64,000 nucleotides of DNA. It comes from Dyadobacter tibetensis Y620-1. Its GTDB lineage: Bacteria; Bacteroidota; Bacteroidia; Cytophagales; Spirosomataceae. The notes beneath the pieces were generated by a model. It did not search any database and was not told the DNA's origin. It worked only from the letters and a program-made list of their open reading frames with translations. Positions 9,001 through 17,974 of this stretch are shown here, piece after piece. The translations under genes were made by a program, and so were the position numbers. Within the stretch, counting starts at the first letter, position 1, and every line of letters starts with the position of its first letter. The stretch covers positions 868,001 through 932,000 of the forward strand of contig NZ_AZQN01000003.1 in NCBI RefSeq assembly GCF_000566685.1, given 5' to 3'.

Positions 9001-10539
9001 ATGAAAAAGTTATCAATATATCAGGTCTTAGTTACCACTGCTTGTTTGGCTATGCTGACAGGCTGTACCGATCTAGTAAACGAAGAAAAGGATTCGATTG
9101 TAAGAACCTCTGAAGGAGGCGGATTTACACCAGGAAATCCTACCGAATTATTAGCCTCTGCCTATAAGGACTTAGGAACCTATACCGATCAGGCTGGGAT
9201 CTATGCGCTGGGGGTACATACGTCCGCGGAAATGATTCCTCCGACGCGTGGAGTGGACTGGGGGGATAACGGGGTATGGCGTACTCTGGATTCTCACACT
9301 TGGGATGCCTCTCACTCCTATATTAGAGATGCCTGGAATAATTTGAATCAGAGGGTATATAAAGCTAATGAGATTATAGCCTCCAACCCCTCTCCCGAGC
9401 AGAAGGCACAAGCTCTATTTCTGCGGGCTTTCAATATGTTTCATGTAATGGATTATTGGGGAGTGGCACCAATTCGGGAAGTAACCCAGGGGCCTGATGA
9501 CTTACCCAAGGTCTTTACACGTTCTGAGGCCTTTGACTTTATCGTGAAAGACCTTGAAGAAGCCCTGCCGAATCTGGCCAAAATTGGTCCGGGACCCAAT
9601 AATGGAGTAGCGTCTAAGGCTGCGGCTAACTTTCTGTTGGCCAAGCTTTATCTGAACAAGGCCGTATATAAAAGCAATATGGGCGAGGTTTCGTATACCT
9701 TCGATCAGGCTGATATGGACAAAGTAATTGCCTATGTCGATGCTATTGAAAAGGATGGTTATAGCCTGGAAAGCGCCTATTTTAAGAATTTTACTGCCAA
9801 CGCTTCCAACGAAATTATTCTGGTGTCTTTGGAAGGAACTCCTCAAAATCGTTGGATGATGACGATGCACTATGACCAGGATCCTAGTGGATGGAATGGA
9901 TTTACTACGCTTGCAGACTTTTATGATACCTTTGAAGATAAAGATGTGCGTAAAGGTTTGCCCCCGACTGAGGACGGGACAAAATATTCCTGGCTGGGAA
10001 AGGGCTTTCTTTTCGGGCAGCAAAGAGGCCCTGTTAAGGATTCTAAGGGCGAATACGTAACGGATGCGACCGGGAAAATAAAAATTGAAGATATCATAGA
10101 CTCCCGTTCTAAGAAACCACTTAAATTTACCCGTGATGTACCCTTGGCGGGTGCAGCTACTGATAAGGGGATTCGGGTCATTAAATATCACCCTGCCGAT
10201 GCTGGTAAATATATTTTGATGCGCTTCGGAGAGGCATATTTGATGAAAGCCGAGGCGATGTTCCGTGGAGGAAAGGCGGCAGAAGCTCTGGTTATGATTA
10301 ATGCTTTAAGAACCAAAAATAAAGCCACCGCATTGGCAAGCCTGACCGCCGATAATCTTTTTGAGGAAATAGGGCGGGAATTGTATTGGGAAGGTGGAAA
10401 ACGTACGATAGAAATACGTTTCGGGAAGTTTGTTAACGGGCAAGGGGCTACAGTTAATGCTCCTCATACGGTTTTATATCCAATTCCCTCTACCGCAATT
10501 GTGTCCAATCCTAACTTGGAACAAAACCCGGGCTATTAA
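9001..10539 (+). CDS. SusD/RagB-family surface lipoprotein
   Basis: The 512-residue lipoprotein has a lipobox ending at Cys22 (LAMLTGC). SusD features include the N-terminal helical region (ASAYKDLGTYTDQAG), the helix QKAQALFLRAFNMFHVMDYWG, and the C-terminal segment RFGEAYLMKAEAMFRGGKAAEALVMINALR followed by EEIGRELYWEGGKR and the usual ending NPNLEQNPGY. It forms the ligand-binding lid over the SusC barrel, 18 bases after the SusC stop and clearly co-transcribed. The second SusD in this window (57142-58599) is a distant paralog. Confidence 0.93.
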   Translation: MKKLSIYQVLVTTACLAMLTGCTDLVNEEKDSIVRTSEGGGFTPGNPTELLASAYKDLGTYTDQAGIYALGVHTSAEMIPPTRGVDWGDNGVWRTLDSHTWDASHSYIRDAWNNLNQRVYKANEIIASNPSPEQKAQALFLRAFNMFHVMDYWGVAPIREVTQGPDDLPKVFTRSEAFDFIVKDLEEALPNLAKIGPGPNNGVASKAAANFLLAKLYLNKAVYKSNMGEVSYTFDQADMDKVIAYVDAIEKDGYSLESAYFKNFTANASNEIILVSLEGTPQNRWMMTMHYDQDPSGWNGFTTLADFYDTFEDKDVRKGLPPTEDGTKYSWLGKGFLFGQQRGPVKDSKGEYVTDATGKIKIEDIIDSRSKKPLKFTRDVPLAGAATDKGIRVIKYHPADAGKYILMRFGEAYLMKAEAMFRGGKAAEALVMINALRTKNKATALASLTADNLFEEIGRELYWEGGKRTIEIRFGKFVNGQGATVNAPHTVLYPIPSTAIVSNPNLEQNPGY

Positions 10540-10560
10540 ACTTTTAATCACTTAATGCTT

Positions 10561-10596
10561 ATGTAAAAATGCTCGAATCTTCGAGCATTTTTACAT
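10561..10596 (+). terminator. Hairpin after SusD
   Basis: A perfect 16-bp stem (10561-10576 with 10581-10596) with a 4-base loop. The core GCTCGA/TCGAGC is flanked by an A-tract on the left and a T-tract on the right, the layout of a bidirectional intrinsic terminator. It lies between SusD and the downstream lipoprotein/VCBS genes, only 11 bases before the next start, so it may lower rather than abolish downstream expression. Confidence 0.75.
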
Positions 10597-10607
10597 AATA
10601 ACAATTG

Positions 10608-11174
10608 ATGAATTTTACACTTAGATTATTACTGATATCGATCCTATTTGCTGGGTGTCAAGGAAGTGGTAATAACGACTCTATACCTATAGTTACCTTG
10701 GATCAATTGCAGGACGGGCAAGGACGGGTAGATATTACGATTGGAGAGAACCTCTTTTATGCAGATTCCAGCATTTTCCAGGGATCAACTTCTATCAGTC
10801 ATGGGACCATGGCAGTAAATTTAAAGGATCAATCAGAAGGCCAGATTATATTATCGTTTCAGTTGCCATCCGACTTGCCGAAAAGACCATGGATCCATAG
10901 TCTGAACGAAAGGGACCAACGATCTGGAAGTTTGTTAGTGGGCAAAATCATAGATAAATCTGCCCGTAAGGGATTAGGCTATGTAATGACACAGGGCCAA
11001 ATTACAGTTGCCCGATTCGATCAGCAGGCGTTGATCATATCTGTAGTTGGAATGGCGGGGAAGTATGGTGCTGAAGGACTTTCAACTCAAAAAATTCCAG
11101 TAGAGGGGAGCATAACTATTAAGAAACCGGTTGTGGCTCTTGACGATTTGACTTGGAAGGACCTCCTTCCTTAA
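10608..11174 (+). CDS. Small lipoprotein of unknown function in the SusCD-VCBS locus
   Basis: The 188-residue protein has a clear lipobox at Cys17 (SILFAGC), so it should be lipidated and sit in the outer membrane or face the periplasm. I chose the ATG at 10608; an in-frame TTG lies immediately before it. The mature part is predicted mostly beta strand by its alternating pattern (GRVDITIGENLFYADSSIF, QIILSFQLPSDLPKRPW, GSLLVGKIIDKSARKGLGYV, ALIISVVGMAGKYGAEG). I do not recognise the family. It follows the hairpin after SusD and is 13 bases upstream of the first VCBS gene, so it is probably co-transcribed with the VCBS pair. Confidence 0.75.
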   Translation: MNFTLRLLLISILFAGCQGSGNNDSIPIVTLDQLQDGQGRVDITIGENLFYADSSIFQGSTSISHGTMAVNLKDQSEGQIILSFQLPSDLPKRPWIHSLNERDQRSGSLLVGKIIDKSARKGLGYVMTQGQITVARFDQQALIISVVGMAGKYGAEGLSTQKIPVEGSITIKKPVVALDDLTWKDLLP

Positions 11175-11187
11175 CCATATAATTTCA

Positions 11188-14100
11188 ATGCAAAAATTTT
11201 GGGAATCAAAGTTTCCATACCCGTGCTACTGGGTATTCCTCATAATAATTCAGATTGGTTGCAAAAAAGATGCTGACAACAAGCGTTTCCAGTTACTGGA
11301 CCCGGGACAATCCGGGGTGGTATTTGAAAATGTTGTTCGTAATCAGGAAGATTTTAATATTTTCACTTACCGAAATTTCTATAATGGGGGAGGAGTTGCC
11401 ACAGGAGACATCAATAATGACGGTCTGCCGGATATTTATTTAACGGCCAATATGGGCCCCAATAAACTATTTATCAATAAAGGGAATCTTAAATTCGAAG
11501 AGGCTCCTCTAGAGGCCGGGGTTGCCGGTGCCGAGGGTAAGTGGAGTACGGGAGTAGTGATGGTGGATATTAATCATGATAATTGGTTGGATATTTACGT
11601 TTGCAATGCAGGGTTCCAAAAAGGTATCGGTCAGGAAAACGAACTTTTTATCAATAATGGAGATGGAACCTTTACAGAAGCTGCTAGGAAATATGGCCTG
11701 AACGATAATGGTTATAGCACGCACGCTGCTTTCTTCGATTATGATCTGGACGGTGATTTGGATGTCTATATACTCAATAATAGCTTTATCCCTGTCAATA
11801 CATTGAACTATGCCAATAATCGGGAATTAAGGGCTAAGGATTGGCCCGTAAAGGATTTTCTGAAGGGCGGAGGGGATAAGTTATTGCAAAATGTGGATGG
11901 ACATTTTATCGATGTGAGCGAAGAAGCGGGGATATATGGGAGCCTGATTGGTTTTGGACTCGGCGTTACTGTAGGGGACATTAATGACGATCAATTTCCG
12001 GATATATATATATCGAACGACTTTTTTGAAAGGGATTATCTCTATATCAACCAGGGAAATGGAAAGTTTTCTGAGGAACTGGAGGCCAGAATTAAACATA
12101 CCAGCCTGGCTTCGATGGGCGCCGATATGGCCGACATTAATAATGACGGCTATCCGGAACTATTTGCAACAGACATGTTGCCCCGGGATGAATATAGACT
12201 GCGAACATCAACATCATTTGAAAATCATTATGTATTTGATTTGAAGCAAGAAAAAGGATTTGCAAGGCAGTATATGCAAAACAGCCTTCAACTGAATAAT
12301 CAGGATGGCACCTTCAGCGAGATTGCGCATTTCGCTGGAGTGGCGGCTAGTGACTGGAGTTGGGGAGCCCTGATGTTTGATGCGGATAACGACGGCTTAA
12401 ATGATATCTATGTATGCAATGGAATTTATCATGATGTAATAGATCAGGATTTTATAGATTTTTTTGCTAACGATATTGCCCAGAAAATGGTGGTATCGGG
12501 GGAGAAAGCGTCTATGCAGGAAATTGTCAATAAAATGCCGTCCACGCCCATCCCCAATGTTTTTTTTCATAATGTCGGCAGCAATAAATTTGTTGAAAAG
12601 GCGGAAGACTTTGGCTTTGGGGCCAAAACGTTTTCTAATGGCGCTGCCTATGCAGATTTGGACAATGACGGCGATTTGGATTTAGTAATAAATAATGTCA
12701 ACCAACCCGCTTCTATCTATGAAAATAAGTCAGAAAAAATGGCTAGCCCTGGAAATTACTTCAAAATCCAGCTAACGGGTGATGAAAAAAATACCAAAGC
12801 GATTGGTGCCATGGTCAAGCTATATGTTGGCGACCAGGTTTTTAGTAGACAGTTGTTTCCTTCGAAGGGCTTTCAGTCCAGTACCGAATACCCCCTGACT
12901 ATTGGCTTAGGCGGAGTTCAACGAGTAGATTCACTCCTTGTCATTTGGCCTAATCGAATGGTGACACGACAGAAAAATCCAGCAATAAATAAATTAGTTC
13001 AGGTAAACATAAAAGACGCAACGAATCTACAGGATCCTTATTTGGAAGATAGGTCTCATCCATATTTTCAGAAAATTGGTACTGCCTTAGTAAAGCATCA
13101 GGAGAATAGCTATGATGATTATTATGGCGAACGTAATATTCCGTACTTACTGTCGCGAGAGGGGCCAAAAGCCGCTATAGGAGACGTGAATCGGGATGGC
13201 AGCTCCGACCTTTATATCTGTGGTGCCAAAGGACAAGCCGGCCAATTGTATTTTCAGAAGAATGGTGCTTTTATCAAATCCGATCAACCTATTTTTACCG
13301 AACTTGCCGATTTTGAGGATACGGCAGCTTTATTTTTTGATTGCGACAGAGATGGTGATTTAGATCTTATTGTGGGCAGTGGCGGTAATGAAGCTTCCGG
13401 CCGAACCCCAGAACTTCCTTCGAGGCTTTATCTTAATGATGGTAAGGGTAATTTTACATTACAGCGTTCCGCTTTACCTCCAAATGCAATGAATACAGCG
13501 GTGATAACGGCTCATGACTATGATGGTGATGGCGACCTAGATCTTTTTATTGGTGCCCGCAGCGTGCCAAAAGAATATGGCTCTACTCCTAAGAGCGTAA
13601 TTTATAATAATAATGGTCAGGGCATTTTCAAAGATGTCAGCAAAAATGTCCTCCCTGAGATTCAGAATATGGGCATGATTCGGGATGCCTTATGGCGGGA
13701 TATAGATGGCGACGACTTTGAAGAACTGATAGTAGTAGGTGACTGGATGAGTCCGAGGGTATTTAAATATACTACTTCCAAGTTTAAAGAGCTGGAAACT
13801 GGATTAGAACAGTATCAGGGATTTTGGGGAAGTGCTCTGGGAATTGATATAGACGGAGATGGGGATCAGGATTTTGTTTTTGGAAATCTTGGAACTAATT
13901 TTTCTCTAAAGGCCAGTGAATCAGAACCACTGAAAATTTGGATTAACGACTTCAATTCGAACGGAACCATAGAAAAAGTTCTGACCAAAACAGTGGACAC
14001 CAAGGATATGCCAGTCCTATTAAAACGAGAACTCACTACTCAATTCCCTTTCCTAAAGAAAAAGAGCCTAAAACACAGTGAATTTGCAACTAAATCAATT

Positions 14101-14529
14101 ACAGATCTTTTCCCGGGTACACTTATAAAAACTTCCAAGTTGAAGTCGGTAAATTATTTAGAATCGGTCCTGGCCATTAATAATGGTAAAGGAAAGTTTG
14201 AAATAATACCCCTTCCCGAAATGGTCCAGACCTCCTGTATAAATGCCATCGCTAGTATGGATGTCGACCAGGACGGAAAACAAGATTTGATTTTAGGAGG
14301 AAATTTCACTCATTTTATACCGCAGCTCGGTGCGCTGGATGCTAGCGCCGGGCATGTATTAATTAATAAGGGTAAAGGGCAGTTTTTAGTACTGAATTCA
14401 AAAGCCAGTGGGTTGCGGCTGGATGGAGATGTGAAACAAATTAACGTAATAGGCATAGGAGGGCAACCTCACTTGATGGGATTGATAAATAATCAGCAGC
14501 CTGTCTTATTTAAAAAACAAATGAAATGA
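11188..14529 (+). CDS. VCBS/FG-GAP repeat lipoprotein with ASPIC/UnbV domain (first of a tandem pair)
   Basis: The 1113-residue protein starts with a signal peptide and a lipobox at Cys25 (IQIGC). About thirteen FG-GAP/VCBS blades follow, each with a calcium-binding loop of the DxNxDGxxD type (DINNDGLPDIY, DYDLDGDLDVY, DLDNDGDLDLV, DYDGDGDLDLF, DIDGDGDQDFV). They are split by an ASPIC/UnbV domain at ~520-590 (FKIQLTG, KAIGAMVKLYVGDQ, STEYPLTIGLGG, SLLVIWPNR). The layout suggests two beta-propellers, residues ~60-500 and ~640-1100, on the cell surface. No catalytic residues are known for this family. The stop overlaps the start of the next gene by four bases (ATGA). A role in binding or processing the substrate of the upstream SusCD pair is inferred from position only. 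Confidence 0.85.
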   Translation: MQKFWESKFPYPCYWVFLIIIQIGCKKDADNKRFQLLDPGQSGVVFENVVRNQEDFNIFTYRNFYNGGGVATGDINNDGLPDIYLTANMGPNKLFINKGNLKFEEAPLEAGVAGAEGKWSTGVVMVDINHDNWLDIYVCNAGFQKGIGQENELFINNGDGTFTEAARKYGLNDNGYSTHAAFFDYDLDGDLDVYILNNSFIPVNTLNYANNRELRAKDWPVKDFLKGGGDKLLQNVDGHFIDVSEEAGIYGSLIGFGLGVTVGDINDDQFPDIYISNDFFERDYLYINQGNGKFSEELEARIKHTSLASMGADMADINNDGYPELFATDMLPRDEYRLRTSTSFENHYVFDLKQEKGFARQYMQNSLQLNNQDGTFSEIAHFAGVAASDWSWGALMFDADNDGLNDIYVCNGIYHDVIDQDFIDFFANDIAQKMVVSGEKASMQEIVNKMPSTPIPNVFFHNVGSNKFVEKAEDFGFGAKTFSNGAAYADLDNDGDLDLVINNVNQPASIYENKSEKMASPGNYFKIQLTGDEKNTKAIGAMVKLYVGDQVFSRQLFPSKGFQSSTEYPLTIGLGGVQRVDSLLVIWPNRMVTRQKNPAINKLVQVNIKDATNLQDPYLEDRSHPYFQKIGTALVKHQENSYDDYYGERNIPYLLSREGPKAAIGDVNRDGSSDLYICGAKGQAGQLYFQKNGAFIKSDQPIFTELADFEDTAALFFDCDRDGDLDLIVGSGGNEASGRTPELPSRLYLNDGKGNFTLQRSALPPNAMNTAVITAHDYDGDGDLDLFIGARSVPKEYGSTPKSVIYNNNGQGIFKDVSKNVLPEIQNMGMIRDALWRDIDGDDFEELIVVGDWMSPRVFKYTTSKFKELETGLEQYQGFWGSALGIDIDGDGDQDFVFGNLGTNFSLKASESEPLKIWINDFNSNGTIEKVLTKTVDTKDMPVLLKRELTTQFPFLKKKSLKHSEFATKSITDLFPGTLIKTSKLKSVNYLESVLAINNGKGKFEIIPLPEMVQTSCINAIASMDVDQDGKQDLILGGNFTHFIPQLGALDASAGHVLINKGKGQFLVLNSKASGLRLDGDVKQINVIGIGGQPHLMGLINNQQPVLFKKQMK

Positions 14530-17500
14530 ATTACTGGCCTTCTAAATCTTTAAATGGCTATCCTGCTGCGATCATATGGATACTGTCTTTGACCGGCCTT
14601 CTGCTGACATTTTCAAATTGTAAGCCGAAGGCGGATGCTACACCTGATCTTTTCCGTCTACTGCCAGCTTCGAGTACGGGCATTGATTTCTCCAATAGGC
14701 TGACCTCTTCCAAGTCCTTCAATATTTTTTATTATATGTATTTCTATAATGGGGCTGGGATAGGTGCCGCAGATTTCAATAATGATGGGTTAGTAGATTT
14801 ATTTTTCTCGGCCAATCAGGAGCCAAGCCGGATGTATCTGAACAAAGGAAGTTTGAAATTTGAAGATATTACGGATAAGGCCAATCTGTCCGAAGGCAAG
14901 GCCTGGTCCACGGGCGTGTCGGTGATAGATATCAATCAAGATGGCTTAATGGATATATATATCAGCCAGGTTGGTGATTTTGAGAGCATGAAAGGACACA
15001 ATCTACTCTATGTATGTGAGCGTATTAATTCGGAGGGGATTCCGATATATCGGGAGAAATCCAAGGAATATGGCTTAGACCTCGTAGTCTTTGGAACACA
15101 GGCCTTGTTTTTCGATTATGACCTAGATGGCGATTTGGATATGTTTCAGTTGAATCATTCAGTCCATCAAAATGGGACGTTTGGACGTAGAGATCAGTTT
15201 TTGAAGACATTCCATCCTATGGCCGGCGATCGACTTTTTGAAAATAAAAATCAAAAATTTGTTGATGTGACGCCCAAGGCGGGAATTCATAGTAACGCTC
15301 TGGGATATGGTCTGGGACTTGGAGTGGGAGACGTGAATTTGGACGGTTATCCTGACCTCTATATCGGAAACGATTTCCATGAAAATGATTACCTATACAT
15401 TAATCAAAAAAATGGCCGGTTTAAGGATGAGTCTGACAGGGCCTTTGGCCATACCAGTCAGTTTTCGATGGGGGTGGATATTGCAGATCTGGATAATGAT
15501 CTCTTCCCGGAGATTATCTCCCTGGATATGCTACCGGATGACTACGAAATACTGAAAAAATCGGAAGGTGAGGATTCCTATAGTATTTCCCGGTACAAGC
15601 TAGAGCAAGGATATAGCCGACAGTACGCCCGAAATAACTTACAACGAAATAATGGGAATGGAACCTATAGTGAAGTGGGTACCTATGCCGGAATACATGC
15701 ATCCGACTGGTCGTGGGCATCTTTATTTACCGATTTTGATAACGATGGCCTAAAAGACCTGTTTATTTCCAATGGCATACCCAAGCGTATGAATGATATA
15801 GACTATATTAAATATGTGTCTAATGATGTGGTTCAGCAAAAGATTAATGATCGGAATTTCGATGAAAATGACCCCGGACTTGCCGATAAGCTTCCCGAGA
15901 TCAAATTAAAAAACAAATTTTTCAGAAATCTTGGCGATTTAAGTTTTGAAGATGTCGAGCTCAAGATAGATGGCAATCAGATATCTTACTCTAACGGTGC
16001 TGTTTATGCCGATCTGGATAATGACGGAGATTTGGATTTGGTGACTAATAATATTAATGATCCTGTATTTGTTTATGAAAATTTAGCCAATGAGCAATCG
16101 TCACCAAACGATTATCTGCGCATATATCTTCAGGGAGCAAAAGGAAATAGAAATGCTATCGGAGCAAAAATTGTCGTTTATAAAAAAGAAAATGCAGTCT
16201 TGCTGTATGAGAAGTTTCCCGTAAGAGGCTTCCTTTCCAGCATGGAAATTCCAGTTCATATTGGTTTAGGTAAAAAACAGGAAGTCGATTCGGTGATGTG
16301 TGTCTGGCCCGACCACCGCTATCAGATGATCTATTCCGATGGCCTTAACGATTCCATCTCCATTAGTTATAATAGTCAACTTCCAATATTGGATTATGAT
16401 CAATTACGTCCTGAATTAAATCAAAGCGTAAGCCATCCAACTTATAAGGATATTGCAGGCAAACTAGGACTTCATGCCACACATAAAGAAAATAATTTCG
16501 TAGAGTTTGATAGAAACTCTTTAATACCGTTTGAGACCACGGCCGATGGCCCTGCTTTAGCAGTAGGTGATTTTAATAAGGATGGCTTGGAAGATGTCTT
16601 TCTAGGGTCTTCTAAAAAGACACAGAGCCGTTTATTTATACAAAATAGCTTAGGCCAGTTTGAAGAATCTTTTCAGGCCGCTCTACGCCAGGATTCGACC
16701 TATGAAGAGATTGACGCCCAATGGTTGGATGCGAATGGAGATGGCTACTTGGATCTGGTTGTGGCAACAGGGGGTAACGAGTTTTTTAATCGATCGGAAT
16801 ATCAGCAACCAAGACTCTACCTCAATGACAGACGGGGTGGGCTGGCAGTAAAAGATAATGCATTTGAGAATATTTATGTCACGGCTTCTTGTGTCAAAGT
16901 GTGCGATTTTACGGGGGACGGGAAGCCCGATTTATTCATTGGCGGAAGATCTGAACCACTGAATTATGGTGACCGACCTAAATCCTATCTTTTGGCTAAT
17001 AATGGTGATGGCACATTTAGCGATGTGACTGAACAATATGCCAAAACATTAAAAAGTATAGGCTTTGTCAGAGATGCCGAATGGGTGGATATGAATTCTG
17101 ATGGGAATAAAGACCTCGTAGTCGCCCTGGAATGGGACGGTATCTATGTTTTTACCAATCAAAAGAAAAGTTTTGTACCAAGTCAACTTACCGATAAGAA
17201 GGGATGGTGGAACTTTATATACCCAGTCGATTTGGATGGGGATGGAGATATGGATCTACTTTCAGGGAATCTGGGTTTGAACAGTAGATTAAAAGCTAGT
17301 AAGGAGCAACCCCTAAGAGTCTATGTGAATGATTATGATAATAATGGAAGAGCAGAGCCTATTCTTACTTACTACCTTAATGGGGTTGAGTCTCTTTTTC
17401 CTACGAAAATGGAGTTAGAGAAACAAATACCTTTTATACGAAAAAAATACAGTCGTGCTTCTAAGTTTGCTCAGGCCAATTTTAGAGAAATATTAGGCCC

Positions 17501-17900
17501 TGATAAAATAAAAGAAGCAGAGGTCAGAGAAGCAAATTATTTCGAGTCTAGTGTATTTATAAATAATGGAAGGGGTTCATTTCAATGTATAGCACTCCCT
17601 TTTAAGGGACAGTGGAGCCCCTTGTATGCAGCGGCAGCTCTCGAAGGTAAAAAAGGAGATCTGCCTGATCTGATGGTTATGGGAAATTTTTTTGACAGCA
17701 ACATTCAAATGGGCCGGTATGATGCCAACTATGGCTCTATACTTCGCAATCGGGGAGGAGGTCATTTTGAAGTTGAGCCCATACCAGGTCTTGTAATAAA
17801 TGGTCAGGTGAAAAAAATAAGATCAATAATGGTAGGTGGAAAGCGCTTGTTCCTGATTGCTCGAAATAATGGTAATTTGATGGCAATAGAAAGTGAATAA
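14526..17900 (+). CDS. VCBS/FG-GAP repeat lipoprotein with ASPIC/UnbV domain (second of a tandem pair)
   Basis: The 1124-residue protein is a paralog of the preceding gene with the same order: signal peptide, lipobox at Cys32 (LTFSNC), FG-GAP blades (DFNNDGLVDLF, DINQDGLMDIY, DYDLDGDLDMF, DLDNDGDLDLV, DLDGDGDMDLL), ASPIC/UnbV at ~528-597 (LRIYLQGAKGNRNAIGAKIV, IPVHIGLGKK, MCVWPDHR) and a second set of blades. Both share a non-repeat stretch late in the protein (here LEKQIPFIRKKYSRASKFA) that is not part of the blades. It overlaps the upstream stop by four bases, so the two are translationally coupled and likely made in equal amounts. Function is unknown; surface location is inferred from the lipobox. 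It ends the operon and faces a convergent SDR gene. Confidence 0.85.
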   Translation: MNYWPSKSLNGYPAAIIWILSLTGLLLTFSNCKPKADATPDLFRLLPASSTGIDFSNRLTSSKSFNIFYYMYFYNGAGIGAADFNNDGLVDLFFSANQEPSRMYLNKGSLKFEDITDKANLSEGKAWSTGVSVIDINQDGLMDIYISQVGDFESMKGHNLLYVCERINSEGIPIYREKSKEYGLDLVVFGTQALFFDYDLDGDLDMFQLNHSVHQNGTFGRRDQFLKTFHPMAGDRLFENKNQKFVDVTPKAGIHSNALGYGLGLGVGDVNLDGYPDLYIGNDFHENDYLYINQKNGRFKDESDRAFGHTSQFSMGVDIADLDNDLFPEIISLDMLPDDYEILKKSEGEDSYSISRYKLEQGYSRQYARNNLQRNNGNGTYSEVGTYAGIHASDWSWASLFTDFDNDGLKDLFISNGIPKRMNDIDYIKYVSNDVVQQKINDRNFDENDPGLADKLPEIKLKNKFFRNLGDLSFEDVELKIDGNQISYSNGAVYADLDNDGDLDLVTNNINDPVFVYENLANEQSSPNDYLRIYLQGAKGNRNAIGAKIVVYKKENAVLLYEKFPVRGFLSSMEIPVHIGLGKKQEVDSVMCVWPDHRYQMIYSDGLNDSISISYNSQLPILDYDQLRPELNQSVSHPTYKDIAGKLGLHATHKENNFVEFDRNSLIPFETTADGPALAVGDFNKDGLEDVFLGSSKKTQSRLFIQNSLGQFEESFQAALRQDSTYEEIDAQWLDANGDGYLDLVVATGGNEFFNRSEYQQPRLYLNDRRGGLAVKDNAFENIYVTASCVKVCDFTGDGKPDLFIGGRSEPLNYGDRPKSYLLANNGDGTFSDVTEQYAKTLKSIGFVRDAEWVDMNSDGNKDLVVALEWDGIYVFTNQKKSFVPSQLTDKKGWWNFIYPVDLDGDGDMDLLSGNLGLNSRLKASKEQPLRVYVNDYDNNGRAEPILTYYLNGVESLFPTKMELEKQIPFIRKKYSRASKFAQANFREILGPDKIKEAEVREANYFESSVFINNGRGSFQCIALPFKGQWSPLYAAAALEGKKGDLPDLMVMGNFFDSNIQMGRYDANYGSILRNRGGGHFEVEPIPGLVINGQVKKIRSIMVGGKRLFLIARNNGNLMAIESE

Positions 17901-17941
17901 TACAAGGTAAGGTCATAATGAGTGCACACCAAAATTAATTT

Positions 17942-17963
17942 GCATAATCTGCCCCCATTATGC
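17942..17963. terminator. Weak hairpin between convergent genes
   Basis: A 7-bp stem (GCATAAT / ATTATGC) with an 8-base C-rich loop lies in the 74-bp gap between the second VCBS gene and the SDR stop. There is no T-run, so the terminator assignment is weak. Confidence 0.25.
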
Positions 17964-17974
17964 CTGTTAGTAGG

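Noticed and set aside
9502-10191. Long open frame antisense to SusD (229 codons)
   Set aside because: Its codons mirror SusD, it shows no domain, and SusD on the other strand has full family features.
11188-17900. DNA-level tandem repeat from the VCBS blades
   Set aside because: Blades are similar only at the protein level; no long identical DNA repeats were seen, so no recombination array is claimed.
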